From NCBI RefSeq assembly GCF_014610845.1, contig NZ_JABTCG010000001.1, positions 310,001 to 374,000 of the forward strand: a stretch of DNA of 64,000 nucleotides, in the 5' to 3' direction. The position numbers and the translations under genes are program-made. Positions 54,596 to 64,000 of this stretch are shown in pieces. This stretch comes from Maribacter arenosus (GTDB taxonomy: Bacteria > Bacteroidota > Bacteroidia > Flavobacteriales > Flavobacteriaceae). Every line of letters begins with the position of its first letter. Position 1 is the stretch's first letter. The notes beneath the pieces were generated by a model. That model ran no database searches. It was not told the origin of the DNA and worked only from the letters and a program-made list of their open reading frames with translations.

Positions 54596-55343
54596 AGGTT
54601 GTTCGAATTGATTTACTTAATAGGGAGTATATTTTCTTTTGTTTTTTACTTTTCAATTGGGCCAAATGCCTTTTTATCGTGCCCTTGTCGTTTCTTCTAG
54701 CAGGTCCCGTTTGAGCATCAAAAGGGGATAATCCCTCTAATTTACGGGCAGTTTCTTTAATCAATGGAAACAATAATTCAAACGGAATTTCTTTCTGCTC
54801 ACAGAGCTCATGGGAAAGATGATACATGTGATTGGTAAAATTGTTGGCGAAAACGGCCGCCAAATGCATGGCTTTTCTTTGCTTGGTCGACAAAGGTACC
54901 ACGGTATCCGATATGGCGGAGGCCATATGCTTTAAAAGCTTAAAATCATCTTTATTTGTGGTTTCAATGCAAATCGGAATTTCTTTAAAATCAACGATTC
55001 TGTTCGCACTGAAGGTTTGAAGGGGATAAAATACGCCTCGCCTAACACCTTTTGGCAAGGCTTTGATAGATACACTACCCGAAGTGTGCACCAATAAGCC
55101 TTTTTTTAGGTTCAATTGTTTCGATAACTCCGATATGGCGTCATCGCTGACCGCCAGAACATAGATATCCGCGGTTTCAATTTTCGTGAGATCCGATGTT
55201 GTCTTTGTATTGGCCCCAAAATACGATAACATTTTAGGATTGCGAGCATAAACCTGTGCGACCTCAAGTTCTTCCTGGGCCATAAAGGCCTTAAATAAAT
55301 GTTTGGCAACATTACCAGCTCCTAGGATAACTATTCTGATCAT
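54588..55343 (-). CDS. Rossmann-fold DUF2520 oxidoreductase-like protein
   Basis: This 251-residue cytosolic protein has an N-terminal Rossmann domain (IVILGAGNVAKHLFKAF, then DIYVLAVSDDAISELS and LLVHTSGSVSIKAL) and a C-terminal helical DUF2520 domain (about 130-250). The latter includes RKAMHLAAVFANNFTNHMYHL and ETARKLEGLSPFDAQTGPARRND. This is the arrangement of 6-phosphogluconate-dehydrogenase-like proteins that bind NAD(P), but the substrate is unknown. It is the first gene of a five-gene minus-strand chain and overlaps the KdsC-like gene by 8 bp. Confidence 0.92.
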   Translation of the reverse strand: MIRIVILGAGNVAKHLFKAFMAQEELEVAQVYARNPKMLSYFGANTKTTSDLTKIETADIYVLAVSDDAISELSKQLNLKKGLLVHTSGSVSIKALPKGVRRGVFYPLQTFSANRIVDFKEIPICIETTNKDDFKLLKHMASAISDTVVPLSTKQRKAMHLAAVFANNFTNHMYHLSHELCEQKEIPFELLFPLIKETARKLEGLSPFDAQTGPARRNDKGTIKRHLAQLKSKKQKKIYSLLSKSIRTTYG

Positions 55344-55531
55344 ACTGCGAAAATAACCATATAATTAATCTTGTTGAAAATTTTTGGAAAGTATCGAATC
55401 TTCGTTTACGAATTTCATGCCATTGGGTTATTGTAAGAATCTCGAGCCTTTTGTCGTAATGGTTTGTCACCGCAACGCACTCAATTATTTTTGGCTTTGT
55501 TAAAAGCCCTTTTATTATATATAAAATACCG

Positions 55532-55539
55532 TATTTTTG
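55532..55539 (+). promoter_or_regulatory. -7 box of the ccsBA promoter
   Basis: TATTTTTG matches TAnnTTTG 28 bp before the ATG at 55568. No TTG lies at the usual 19-nt spacing upstream. Confidence 0.45.
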
Positions 55540-55567
55540 CAGCTGCATAAAACAGACATGGCGCTTT

Positions 55568-58500
55568 ATGAAGGATTTATTAAAAAAAATATTTTTCTCG
55601 ACCCGTTTAATGGCGGTATTGTTTCTTGTTTTTGCCACGGCTATGGCCTTTGGTACTTTTATCGAAAGTTGGTATAGTACGGAAACGGCTAGGATATGGG
55701 TGTATAATGCCACATGGTTCGAGCTGATCATGGTGTTTTTCGTCATTAATTTTGCAGGAAATATTTTCAAATATAAACTTCTGAGAAAGGAAAAATGGCC
55801 TGTATTGCTGTTACACCTGTCGTGGATATTGATCATCCTGGGTGCTTTTGTGACACGATATATCAGTTTTGAGGGAATGATGCCGATTAGAGAGGGGCGA
55901 TCCGAAAAGGTTTTCTACTCTGATAAAACCTTTCTTACCGTAAATATGGATGGTTTGATCAATGGGGAACCCCGCAGAAAAATTCTCGAAGATGATCTAA
56001 TCGTGACTCCAGAAGCTATAAAATCGAACTTGCCATGGCATGTGGATTTTAATGGACAGCCAGTTACCATTTCTTACGTAGATTTTATTAAAGGGGCCAA
56101 AAGAGGTTTGGTGCCAGATGAAAATGGCGAGCAATACCTGAAAATTGTTGAATCTGGAGGTGGGCAGCGCCATGAACACTATTTGGAAAATGGTCAAGTT
56201 GCCAACATACACAATGTATTGATATCGTTGAACAATGAAACCCAAGGGGCCATAAATATCTTCACAACCGCCGATGGTTCTTACCAAATTAAATCCCCTT
56301 TCGAGGGTAATTTTCTTCGAATGGCCGATCAATTTCGAGGTGAGTTGGTAAAGGATAGTTTACAACCTCTTCAGCTGCGATCGCTATATAACGTGGCCGG
56401 AATGCAATTTGTACTTCCGGAGCCAATGGTAAGGGGTTCTTATGGGGTCGTCAAGATTCCTGAGGAAGAAGTGACTCCAATGAGTCAGGATGCACTGGTC
56501 ATTGAAGTGAGTACCAATGGGGAGTCGGTACAACAAAAGTTGTTAGGGGGTAGGGGAACCACAAGTTTTTCTAAAAGTATAGAAGTGGGTGGCTTGGATT
56601 TCACCATGGCCTATGGCTCTAAAGTCTATGAGCTTCCCTTTAGTATAAAATTGAACGATTTTATTGCGGAGAAATATCCTGGAACCGAAAAAGGATACGC
56701 CTCATTTATGAGCAAAGTAACGATTGAGGACGAACGCCCTTTCGATTATGATATCTACATGAACCATATCTTAGACCATAAACGATATCGTTTTTTTCAA
56801 TCTGGTTTTGATCAAGATGAACGGGGTACCACGCTTTCGGTAAACCATGACTTTTGGGGGACCTGGATAACATATATCGGTTATTTCTTGTTGTATGCAG
56901 GCCTCATGGGAATCATGTTCTTCGGCAAGACCCGTTTTAGGGATCTGGCAGAATCATTGGATAAAATAAAGGCGAAGAAGGCGGCATTGACTGTTCTCTT
57001 GATTATCGGTTCCATAATGAATATTTCCGCACAGGAACACGCTGAGAACGATGGGCACAATCATTCCAAAGTCCCTACCAGCGAACAGATAGATTCTCTT
57101 TTGACCGCTAGCATCGTGGATAAGGAACATGCTGAACGCTTTGGCAAAATGGTGGTGCAGGATGAAGGGGGCCGTATGAAACCCATCAATACATTTTCTT
57201 CTGAACTGCTCCGAAAGCTCAGCTTAATGGATACCTATAAAGGCATGAACTCTGATCAGGTATTTATTTCCATGATGATGAATCCTGCTATCTGGTACAA
57301 TGTGGAATTCATCGCTCTTGATAAAAAAGCTCAGAACGATAGCATCCGTAAGATAATCGGAGTCCCTGAAGGCCAGAAATACGTCAAGGCAATTGATTTT
57401 TTCGATAGTAAAGGACAATACAAACTGGAGCCCTATCTGAGAGCGGCAACCGCAACGAACAATCCGAACAAATTTGAACAGGATTTTAAGGATGCCAATA
57501 TTCGCCTGAGCCTTTTAGATCAAGCATTGAGTGGACAAATCCTAAAGATTTTCCCACTCCTGAACGATGAGAACAACAAATGGGTCTCCGCTGTGGAATA
57601 TCGAAGCGGACAATATCAGGTAACCGATACATTGTATTCCAATTTTATAAAGAATGCGTTACCCTATTACCTTATGTCTTTGAACAAAGCCAAAGGAAAC
57701 GGGGATTATTCGGAGGCCGATAAATTGTTGTCGGCTTTTAAACGAAATCAATTAAATCATGGGAATGAGGTTTTACCTTCCGAAACCAAAATCAATACCG
57801 AGGTCATCTATAATAAACTGAACATTTTTAACCACCTATATAAACTATATGCTTTGGTAGGCATTCTGATGTTCTTTGTTTTGATCTTCCAAATTTTTAA
57901 GGAGCGTGAAATATGGCGTATTGGGACTTATTTCTTTAAGGGAACCATTATCATCTTATTTTTATGGCATACTGCTGGTTTGGTCTTGCGATGGTATATA
58001 TCTGGCCATGCGCCTTGGAGCGATGCCTATGAGAGTATTCTTTATGTTTCTTGGGCCACTATGGGCATGGGACTGTTATTAGGGCGTAAAAGCGATATGA
58101 CGATTGCAGCTTCTGCGTTTGTAACCGCCATGTTATTATGGATAGCCCACCAAAGCTGGGTCGATCCCGCGATTGCGAATTTAGTACCTGTACTCGATAG
58201 TTATTGGTTGATGATCCATGTTGCGGTTATTGTTGGAAGCTATGGGCCTTTGACCGTAGGTATGATCTTAGGGGTGGTTTCCCTCATTTTGATTACGCTA
58301 ACCAATAAAAAGAATAAAAAACGAATGAAGCTTAATCTTAAGGAGTTGACCACGATCAATGAATTAGCTTTGATGGTCGGGTTGGTCATGCTTACCATTG
58401 GAAACTTCCTAGGAGGACAATGGGCGAATGAAAGTTGGGGCCGTTATTGGGGATGGGACCCTAAGGAAACATGGGCCTTGATTTCGATTATGGTTTACGC

Positions 58501-58747
58501 ATTTGTAATCCACTCCCGTTTGGTTCCTGGTTTACGGGGTAGGTGGTTCTTTAACTTTTTAAGTGTTATAGCCTTTGGCAGTATCATGATGACCTATTTC
58601 GGGGTGAATTTCTACTTGGTAGGACTCCATAGTTATGCCAGTGGGGCACAGGTGATTACACCTATGTTTATTTATTACACTGTATTTGGGGTACTTGTTT
58701 TAGGGGCTGTAAGTTATTGGCGATATCAGGTAAATTACTCGAAATAA
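55568..58747 (+). CDS. Cytochrome c biogenesis protein, fused ResB/CcsB-CcsA (system II)
   Basis: This 1059-residue inner-membrane protein attaches heme to apocytochrome c. The N-terminal ResB-like part has four spans (about 12-32, 54-76, 78-95, 440-465) and a large periplasmic loop (95-430). A linker with a processed-looking signal (VLLIIGSIMNISAQEHAEN, about 475-495) and long periplasmic region follow. The C-terminal CcsA part (about 750-1059) contains the heme-handling motif WGRYWGWDPKETWALIS (about 960-976) and membrane histidines. The fusion is typical of Bacteroidota. It is monocistronic, with a -7 box TATTTTTG before its start. Confidence 0.95.
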   Translation: MKDLLKKIFFSTRLMAVLFLVFATAMAFGTFIESWYSTETARIWVYNATWFELIMVFFVINFAGNIFKYKLLRKEKWPVLLLHLSWILIILGAFVTRYISFEGMMPIREGRSEKVFYSDKTFLTVNMDGLINGEPRRKILEDDLIVTPEAIKSNLPWHVDFNGQPVTISYVDFIKGAKRGLVPDENGEQYLKIVESGGGQRHEHYLENGQVANIHNVLISLNNETQGAINIFTTADGSYQIKSPFEGNFLRMADQFRGELVKDSLQPLQLRSLYNVAGMQFVLPEPMVRGSYGVVKIPEEEVTPMSQDALVIEVSTNGESVQQKLLGGRGTTSFSKSIEVGGLDFTMAYGSKVYELPFSIKLNDFIAEKYPGTEKGYASFMSKVTIEDERPFDYDIYMNHILDHKRYRFFQSGFDQDERGTTLSVNHDFWGTWITYIGYFLLYAGLMGIMFFGKTRFRDLAESLDKIKAKKAALTVLLIIGSIMNISAQEHAENDGHNHSKVPTSEQIDSLLTASIVDKEHAERFGKMVVQDEGGRMKPINTFSSELLRKLSLMDTYKGMNSDQVFISMMMNPAIWYNVEFIALDKKAQNDSIRKIIGVPEGQKYVKAIDFFDSKGQYKLEPYLRAATATNNPNKFEQDFKDANIRLSLLDQALSGQILKIFPLLNDENNKWVSAVEYRSGQYQVTDTLYSNFIKNALPYYLMSLNKAKGNGDYSEADKLLSAFKRNQLNHGNEVLPSETKINTEVIYNKLNIFNHLYKLYALVGILMFFVLIFQIFKEREIWRIGTYFFKGTIIILFLWHTAGLVLRWYISGHAPWSDAYESILYVSWATMGMGLLLGRKSDMTIAASAFVTAMLLWIAHQSWVDPAIANLVPVLDSYWLMIHVAVIVGSYGPLTVGMILGVVSLILITLTNKKNKKRMKLNLKELTTINELALMVGLVMLTIGNFLGGQWANESWGRYWGWDPKETWALISIMVYAFVIHSRLVPGLRGRWFFNFLSVIAFGSIMMTYFGVNFYLVGLHSYASGAQVITPMFIYYTVFGVLVLGAVSYWRYQVNYSK

Positions 58748-58752
58748 CCCAA

Positions 58753-59544
58753 TTATTTACCACCATTGACTTTTAGATCGTTTATACATTGTTCGTCTAA
58801 GGATGGAACAGTTCCGCCAGAAATTGAATTGAGCAAGCCTTCTCCTGTTTCAGCCGTCCAATACATCAGGCAATCCTCCGTGGTACAATGACGGCCATGT
58901 TCTACATCTTGATGGTCGCTTTGAGGGGTTGTGCCAGCATTCACCAGGCCCAATAAATGGCCGAATTCATGGTTTATCACCGTTGTTTCTAAAACAGAAG
59001 TGCTCGGGGCTAAAGGCTGACCACTGAATTCTTGAATTGTTTCCTCAAAAATCACAAAGGACGTGTTTCTATAGGCTACTCCCAATACCGAACCATTTTC
59101 AGTATTTTCAGAATATTCACCATCGATAAAGAGTCCAAAAACAGCAATTTTCCCCACATCATTGTAAAACGTTCTTATTTCATCTTCTATTTCCTTTATG
59201 TCAGCAATTGAATAAATGCTTTTACCTGGGGATTCGATTGGCTTCAGAGCCACTTTTATTTCACCGGCTTTATTGAGTCGCTCTGCAAGAAATGTTTCAA
59301 AATTATCTAGGGTTGTAGTAGTTGGTTTATATCCTTCAACGTAAAATAGCTCAAAGCTCAAATCCTTATATTCCTGGCTAGACAAAAGGTCGTTGGCTGA
59401 GTCCCCAACATTTTTTTTGTTTAGCGTGGTGTCAATGGTTACATCATTTCCGCTATCGTCTATAATGGTTTTTTCATCCATTCCATCTTCGGAACAAGCA
59501 AAAAACAATAGCACAATCAAAAAATATGTTTTGTGAAATCTCAT
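58753..59544 (-). CDS. Zincin-type metalloprotease lipoprotein
   Basis: This 263-residue lipoprotein has lipobox VLLFFAC (Cys17), a linker, and a metzincin-like domain (about 65-263). The zinc motif is VINHEFGHLLGLVNAG (H192, E193, H196). The third metzincin ligand position holds Asn202 instead of His or Asp. The later segment DHQDVEHGRHCTTEDCLMYWT provides spare His residues, paired Cys and the Met-turn (CLMYW). Related flavobacterial membrane metalloproteases have this pattern. The protein faces the periplasm or cell surface. It is convergent with ccsBA at a 5-bp gap. Confidence 0.88.
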   Translation of the reverse strand: MRFHKTYFLIVLLFFACSEDGMDEKTIIDDSGNDVTIDTTLNKKNVGDSANDLLSSQEYKDLSFELFYVEGYKPTTTTLDNFETFLAERLNKAGEIKVALKPIESPGKSIYSIADIKEIEDEIRTFYNDVGKIAVFGLFIDGEYSENTENGSVLGVAYRNTSFVIFEETIQEFSGQPLAPSTSVLETTVINHEFGHLLGLVNAGTTPQSDHQDVEHGRHCTTEDCLMYWTAETGEGLLNSISGGTVPSLDEQCINDLKVNGGK

Positions 59545-59798
59545 AACGATAAAACGAACAATTCCTCATATTAGTATTTTAGTATAATTGTAGGGTTTTT
59601 ATTTTTTTGCAATGGCCAAAAGGGTTGCAAGAGCAAAACTCTCCACATTTAAATATTTTTTTGCATCTTTACTTTATCATGAAGTAAACGAATTATGTTA
59701 TTCATAGATGTCATTGGATGTGTACCGAAGAAGTAATCGATCTTTGATTATACTTCTTGACCATCTTTTTTTCTACCATTCTACATAATTCTTATAAA

Positions 59799-61208
59799 AT
59801 GACCTCTCAAAATAAACTCACGTTTAAACAACTTTACGATTACTTTATCATTGCGGTAACCGGCAAGCAAACCGAGTTTACTTCTGGCAGTATTCGTAAG
59901 GCGATCTTTATGCTTTCCATTCCCATGATTTTGGAAATGATGATGGAGTCTATCTTTGCCATCGTAGATATTGCCTATGTTTCACAGGTCAGTGTTAATG
60001 CCGTAGCGACAATTGGCCTTACAGAATCGGTAATCACTTTGGTCTATGCCGTGGCCATAGGTCTAAGTATGGCCGCAACAGCCGTCGTGGCCCGACGAGT
60101 TGGCGCAAATGACATTAAAGGAGCACGGGAATCGGCCATACAAGCTATATTATTAGGGATCGTTGTGGCTTTGATTGTTGGCGTCTTTGGTTTTATATAT
60201 GCCAAGGAGATACTCGCCCTAATGGGTGCAGAACAGGATTTGATCAACGAAGGGTATGGGTATACCCAATTATTGCTTGGTGGGAACATCACCATCTTAC
60301 TCCTTTTTCTGATCAATGCCATTTTTAGGGGGGCCGGTGATGCCTCTATTGCCATGTGGACCTTGGTACTTTCCAACGGACTCAATATCATATTAGACCC
60401 CATCTTTATTTTTGGATGGGGCCCTGTACCGGAGTATGGGGTTATGGGGGCGGCCATTGCTACGAATATTGGTAGGGGAACAGCCGTTATGTTTCAATTG
60501 GGAATTTTGTTCTTTGGGTGGAGTCGAATAAAAATTGGAGTACAGGATGTTGTCCTTAGACTTTCCGTAATGATGAATTTGATAAAAGTCTCTCTCGGCG
60601 GTATTGCACAATTTCTTATAGGTACATCGAGTTGGGTCTTCTTGATGCGAATGATGTCAGAATTTGGCAGCGAGGTACTCGCCGGCTACACCATTGCAAT
60701 CCGTGTCATGTTGTTTACGCTAATGCCTTCCTGGGGAATGAGTAATGCCGCAGCTACCTTGGTAGGCCAGAATTTAGGAGCAAAACAACCGGAAAGGGCG
60801 GAAACTTCTGTTTGGAAAACAGGCAAGTATAATGCCTATTTTATGACCCTGGTTTCTATTATTTATTTACTTTTTGCCCATGATATCATTGGCTGGTTCA
60901 ATGATAATCCAGTGGTTATCGAGAATGGCGGATTATGCCTTCAAATCATTGCAGCGGGTTATATATTCTATGCCTATGGAATGGTGGTTACACAGGCTTT
61001 TAACGGAGCTGGGGATACCTTGACGCCTACCAAGATCAATCTTATTGCTTTTTGGCTATTTCAATTGCCCTTTGCCTATTTGGCGGCCATAACCTTTAAA
61101 CTGGGGGCCATGGGTGTATTTCTGGCCATTACTTCGGCAGAAGTAATGCTCGCGGTCATTTCGATTATTTGGTTCAGGAAAGGAAACTGGAAGAGGGTGC
61201 AGGTATAA
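59799..61208 (+). CDS. MATE-family efflux transporter
   Basis: I start at ATG 59799 (MTSQNKLTFKQLYDYF); the frame extends upstream to an ATG at 59757, but the extra residues do not fit the family. The 469-residue inner-membrane protein has 12 spans in two homologous halves: IFMLSIPMILEMMMESIFAIVDIAYVSQV opens the first, and VSLGGIAQFLIGTSSWVFLM begins the second. NorM-type MATE exporters use Na+ or H+ to expel cationic drugs; the ligand here cannot be told. There is 201 bp between it and the PLP enzyme. Confidence 0.94.
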   Translation: MTSQNKLTFKQLYDYFIIAVTGKQTEFTSGSIRKAIFMLSIPMILEMMMESIFAIVDIAYVSQVSVNAVATIGLTESVITLVYAVAIGLSMAATAVVARRVGANDIKGARESAIQAILLGIVVALIVGVFGFIYAKEILALMGAEQDLINEGYGYTQLLLGGNITILLLFLINAIFRGAGDASIAMWTLVLSNGLNIILDPIFIFGWGPVPEYGVMGAAIATNIGRGTAVMFQLGILFFGWSRIKIGVQDVVLRLSVMMNLIKVSLGGIAQFLIGTSSWVFLMRMMSEFGSEVLAGYTIAIRVMLFTLMPSWGMSNAAATLVGQNLGAKQPERAETSVWKTGKYNAYFMTLVSIIYLLFAHDIIGWFNDNPVVIENGGLCLQIIAAGYIFYAYGMVVTQAFNGAGDTLTPTKINLIAFWLFQLPFAYLAAITFKLGAMGVFLAITSAEVMLAVISIIWFRKGNWKRVQV

Positions 61209-61357
61209 TCATAGTCAATTCACTTTATTGTCATTGCTGAAGCATCTTAGGTATGCAATCGAAATGATAAAATGATCGTAAATTTTGATACCTTATTAAA
61301 GTAGATCAAGGATATTTTGTGCTTTTACCAATTAAATCTTACCAAACAGGATAATTA

Positions 61358-61387
61358 TTGGTCGGCAAAAAGAATTTCATAACTTTA
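61358..61387 (+). promoter_or_regulatory. Promoter of the Cys/Met-metabolism PLP enzyme
   Basis: TTG, exactly 19 nt, then TAACTTTA (7 of 8 match TAnnTTTG with correct spacing). The ATG is 23 bp downstream, at 61410. Confidence 0.7.
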
Positions 61388-61409
61388 ACCGATGCTAAAA
61401 TAAGAATAC

Positions 61410-62603
61410 ATGGGCACACCAAAGAAAGGGATAAATACTATTTGCACCCACGAGGGAGAAATTCATGATGAGCAATTCAAAGGGGCAATATCACCCTTGT
61501 ATATGAGTACTTCATATGCGTTTGAGGATGTTGAGGTAAAGCGGTATCCTAGATATTTCAATACGCCCAATCAAGTAGCCTTGTCACAAAAAATTGCTGC
61601 GTTGGAGCATGCAGAGGCGGCCATGGTCTTTGGAAGCGGAATGGCGGCAATTAGTACAGCACTGTTGGCCTTTTTAAAGGCAGGTGACCATGTTGTACTT
61701 CAAAAAACGCTTTATGGAGGCACCTACAATTTCGTAAATGAGGAATTTTCAAAGTATGGCATTGAATATTCTTTTACCGATGGTCTTGAGCCACAAGATT
61801 TCGAGACCAAAATAAAGGGGAATACCAAAGTGATATTTGTAGAAACCCCATCAAACCCGTTGCTAACGATAACCGATTTGAAGGCTATTTCCAATATGGC
61901 CAAAAAACATGGTTTGGTATCCATGATCGACAATACTTTTGCAAGTCCGGTGAATCAGAATCCAATTGACTTTGGAATCGATATTATCATTCATAGTGCG
62001 ACAAAATATATGGGAGGACACTCTGATATTTGCGCTGGGGCAGTGGCTTCTACCCAAGAAAATATGGAACGAATTTTTCAATTGGCGAAAAATCTAGGAG
62101 GTAGTTTAAGCGATTATACGGTATGGCTATTAGAACGAAGTATTAAGACTATGGGAATCCGCGTAAAGGCCCAGAATACCAATGCCCAACATATGGCAGA
62201 GTATCTTGCAGCCCATTCCGACATAAATAAAGTCTACTATCCCGGATTACCCGACCATCCTGGTCATGAATTGGCCAAAACACAAATGTCAGGATTTGGT
62301 GGAATGTTATCTTTTGAATTGGATCAAGCGTATGATGCATCCCAATTTCAAAAAGCCTTGAAATTAATAAAACCATCGATGAGTTTGGCCGGGGTTGAAA
62401 GTACGGTACTGTCACCTACACAGACTTCACATGCCCTTATTGGACCCGAAGAACGCAAAAATCAGGGAATAGCGGACGGACTTATTCGGTTTTCAGTAGG
62501 CATTGAAGAACCGGAAGATTTGATTTTTGATATTGAACAGGCTTTAAAAGAGATAAAGAAAGGGAATAAAGCTGGTCTCTTTAAAGAGCAGTTGACTAAA
62601 TAG
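61410..62603 (+). CDS. Trans-sulfuration family PLP enzyme (cystathionine gamma-synthase / methionine gamma-lyase type)
   Basis: This 397-residue cytosolic PLP enzyme of the Cys/Met metabolism family acts by gamma-elimination or gamma-replacement. PLP Lys199 is in HSATKYMGGHSD; FGSGMAAISTALLA binds the phosphate; VETPSNPLLTITD and MIDNTFASPVNQNP supply the pyridine-facing Asp (near D174). The end SVGIEEPEDLIFDIEQAL is a family hallmark. Family members include cystathionine synthase, cystathionine lyase and methionine gamma-lyase; sequence alone does not pick one. It has its own TTG-N19-TAACTTTA promoter. bshB1 follows 79 bp later. Confidence 0.93.
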   Translation: MGTPKKGINTICTHEGEIHDEQFKGAISPLYMSTSYAFEDVEVKRYPRYFNTPNQVALSQKIAALEHAEAAMVFGSGMAAISTALLAFLKAGDHVVLQKTLYGGTYNFVNEEFSKYGIEYSFTDGLEPQDFETKIKGNTKVIFVETPSNPLLTITDLKAISNMAKKHGLVSMIDNTFASPVNQNPIDFGIDIIIHSATKYMGGHSDICAGAVASTQENMERIFQLAKNLGGSLSDYTVWLLERSIKTMGIRVKAQNTNAQHMAEYLAAHSDINKVYYPGLPDHPGHELAKTQMSGFGGMLSFELDQAYDASQFQKALKLIKPSMSLAGVESTVLSPTQTSHALIGPEERKNQGIADGLIRFSVGIEEPEDLIFDIEQALKEIKKGNKAGLFKEQLTK

Positions 62604-62682
62604 CCTTACTTTGTAGAGATTCAAATAAGTGCGCATTGCTACCTTATATTCGAAATGATTACACTTTAAATACTATTAATAG

Positions 62683-63405
62683 ATGAAATTAGACATCTTG
62701 GTTTTCGGTTCGCATCCCGATGATGCTGAACTTGGTGCAGGAGCCACTATAGCAAAGGAAATTGCCAACGGCAAAAAAGTGGGTATCATTGATTTGACCC
62801 GTGGTGAATTGGGAACAAGAGGTTCTGCCGAAATCAGGGAAAAGGAGGCAGCAGCATCGGCCGAAATCTTGGGGGTTGCCGTTCGGGAAAATCTGGAATT
62901 TGCAGACGGCTTTTTTATAAATGACAAAAAGCATAGAATGGGCGTGATACGCATGTTGAGGAAATATTGCCCTGATATCGTCCTGTGCAATGCTATTGAA
63001 GATCGGCATATAGATCACGGTATGGGTAGCAAATTGGTTAGCGATGCCTGTTTTTTAAGTGGATTGGTGAAGATAGACTCGAAAATGGAGGGTGATGATC
63101 ATTGGCAAGAACCATGGCGTCCCAAGCACGTCTACCACTATATTCAATGGAAGAATATAAAGCCGGATTTTGTTGTAGATGTTTCTGGTTATATCGATAA
63201 AAAAATCGAGGCTATCTTAGCGTATTCTTCACAATTTCATGACCCCAATAGTGATGAGCCAGAGACACCCATCAGTAGTAAGAATTTTTTGGATAGTGTA
63301 AATTATCGGGCAAGGGACTTAGGCCGTTTGATAGGGGTAGACCACGGAGAAGGATTCACTACGGAGCGTTTCCCTGGCATAAATAGATTGGAAGATTTGA
63401 TTTAA
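62683..63405 (+). CDS. bshB1: Bacillithiol biosynthesis deacetylase BshB1
   Basis: This 240-residue cytosolic enzyme deacetylates GlcNAc-malate, the second step in bacillithiol synthesis. PIG-L/LmbE zinc ligands lie in FGSHPDDAELGAGATIA (H11, D14) and DRHIDHGMGSKL. DLTRGELGTRGSAEIREKEAAASAEILG and YHYIQWKNIKPDFVVDVSGYIDKKIEAI are typical of BshB1, and SQFHDPNSDEPETPIS is a lineage signature in Bacteroidota. It probably supports the thiol redox buffer of the cell. The stop overlaps the convergent kinase gene by 4 bp. Confidence 0.95.
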   Translation: MKLDILVFGSHPDDAELGAGATIAKEIANGKKVGIIDLTRGELGTRGSAEIREKEAAASAEILGVAVRENLEFADGFFINDKKHRMGVIRMLRKYCPDIVLCNAIEDRHIDHGMGSKLVSDACFLSGLVKIDSKMEGDDHWQEPWRPKHVYHYIQWKNIKPDFVVDVSGYIDKKIEAILAYSSQFHDPNSDEPETPISSKNFLDSVNYRARDLGRLIGVDHGEGFTTERFPGINRLEDLI

Positions 63406-64000
63406 CCTGCTTTCTTTAATTTGTTCCTGACTTTAGGCAAAGTAAAATAAAAGCAAGAACCATTGGGCGCAGCGCTTTCGACCCATATTTTACCATTGTT
63501 CTTTTCTACCATTTCCTTACAGAGCGACAATCCTAAACCTGTGCCTTTTTCGTCGTTCGTACCATAAGTAGTCACATTCGAATTTTTTTCAAAAATTTTC
63601 TTTTGGGTGGCCTCATCAATACCAACCCCGGTATCACGAACCGAAATTTCCCATGCGGTGCTCCGTTCAACGGCATCAAAGGTTATATACCCCCTCTCAG
63701 GAGTGAATTTTATGGCATTGCTCATAAGATTGCGTATGACAATATCGATTTGGTCACTATCTACCCACGTATGGATATTCGTGCTCATTTTATTAACAAT
63801 AGTGAGGGATTTCGCTTTGGCGGTTTCAGAAAGTAGATTTATATTTTCATTTACCAGATTATCAATTGAAACAATACTAGGTTTGGTTACGGATCCATTC
63901 ATTTGCGTTCGGCCCCACGATAATAAATTATTAAGTGTAAATGATATATGGTCTATATCCGAACTAAGTTTGGGGATAAACTGCAAGAACTCCTTACTAT
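63402..64000 (-). CDS. Sensor histidine kinase, 5' end cut by window edge
   Basis: The minus-strand frame is open to base 64000, so the N-terminus is missing. The visible 199 codons give a HisKA-like helical region (DIDHISFTLNNLLSWGRTQMNG) and a complete HATPase_c domain with the N box DQIDIVIRNLMSNAIKFTP, G1 box VRDTGVGI and G2 box DEKGTGLGLSLCKEMVEKNNGKIWVES. The classic phosphorylated His of the H box is not in the visible LSSDIDHISF segment in standard spacing, but H67-type variants occur in this family. The sensor part is unseen. It converges with bshB1 with a 4-bp overlap. Confidence 0.92.
   Translation of the reverse strand, partial: SKEFLQFIPKLSSDIDHISFTLNNLLSWGRTQMNGSVTKPSIVSIDNLVNENINLLSETAKAKSLTIVNKMSTNIHTWVDSDQIDIVIRNLMSNAIKFTPERGYITFDAVERSTAWEISVRDTGVGIDEATQKKIFEKNSNVTTYGTNDEKGTGLGLSLCKEMVEKNNGKIWVESAAPNGSCFYFTLPKVRNKLKKAG

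Noticed and set aside
55312-55836. 174-codon minus-strand frame opposite the start of ccsBA
   Set aside because: It covers the ccsBA start and promoter on the other strand, has no family-like motifs and arises as an antisense shadow.
61209-61409. Riboswitch upstream of the Cys/Met PLP enzyme
   Set aside because: I looked for SAM-type aptamer features but found only AT-rich sequence and a plain promoter; nothing supports a structured leader.

Overview
The window comes from the chromosome of a marine-type Flavobacteriaceae bacterium (phylum Bacteroidota). The signs are: promoters of the TTG-N19-TAnnTTTG type (HU at 32251-32280, PLP enzyme at 61358-61387), families largely confined to Bacteroidota (DUF4290, DUF6090, fused ResB/CcsA), a tRNA without an encoded CCA, a bacillithiol-synthesis deacetylase, and many lipoproteins and carbohydrate-active enzymes. 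No closer identification is supported.

The window has two very different halves. From about 1.5 kb to 29.6 kb, every gene lies on the minus strand. Most stand alone and are separated by 80-550 bp gaps. About 18 of these gaps carry one end of a shared imperfect inverted repeat: a left end like CACAACGGTTCGTATATG and, where still visible, a right end like ATATACGGTGTTRGCA. The contents are typical accessory genes: secreted sugar enzymes (GH140-like, PL38-type lyase, DUF1080, GH43-like, CE1-like esterase, GH78 rhamnosidase), two PD40 propeller proteins, a vanadium haloperoxidase-like protein, a RibD/DHFR-like reductase, an AlkD-like HEAT protein, DUF1801, DUF2200, SRPBCC, DUF6090 and beta-barrel proteins. 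There is no SusC/SusD pair, transposase or integrase in view. The layout resembles an integron-type cassette array (CALIN-like) or another repeat-bounded single-gene array. A second, GC-rich palindrome (CCTGCCTGC...GCAGGCAGG) is nested in several repeats, and one copy lies in frame inside a DUF6090 gene. Two genes here are broken: a NeuD-type acetyltransferase remnant and a DUF1080 gene with one in-frame TGA.

A tRNA with a CAU anticodon (29755-29828) marks the border. From 29.9 kb to the end the DNA is compact core genome with operons on both strands: START-domain and aminotransferase IV genes; yqgE; HU; fmt-recQ-ATPase; DUF493; DUF4290-murA; an SRPBCC-SDR-photolyase-CDGSH-lysoplasmalogenase operon behind a TGTTTAA-N16-TTAAACA promoter dyad; DUF2911; a GH2 beta-galactosidase; a PIG-L deacetylase, 33-residue membrane protein and Na+/solute symporter operon; a DUF2520, kdsC-like, maf, lipoprotein and mscS operon; the cytochrome c synthase ccsBA; a metalloprotease; a MATE exporter; a Cys/Met-metabolism PLP enzyme; bshB1; and a truncated histidine kinase.

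Start codons were moved inward where a signal peptide or conserved family start made the longer frame unlikely. Each such case is stated in its entry.
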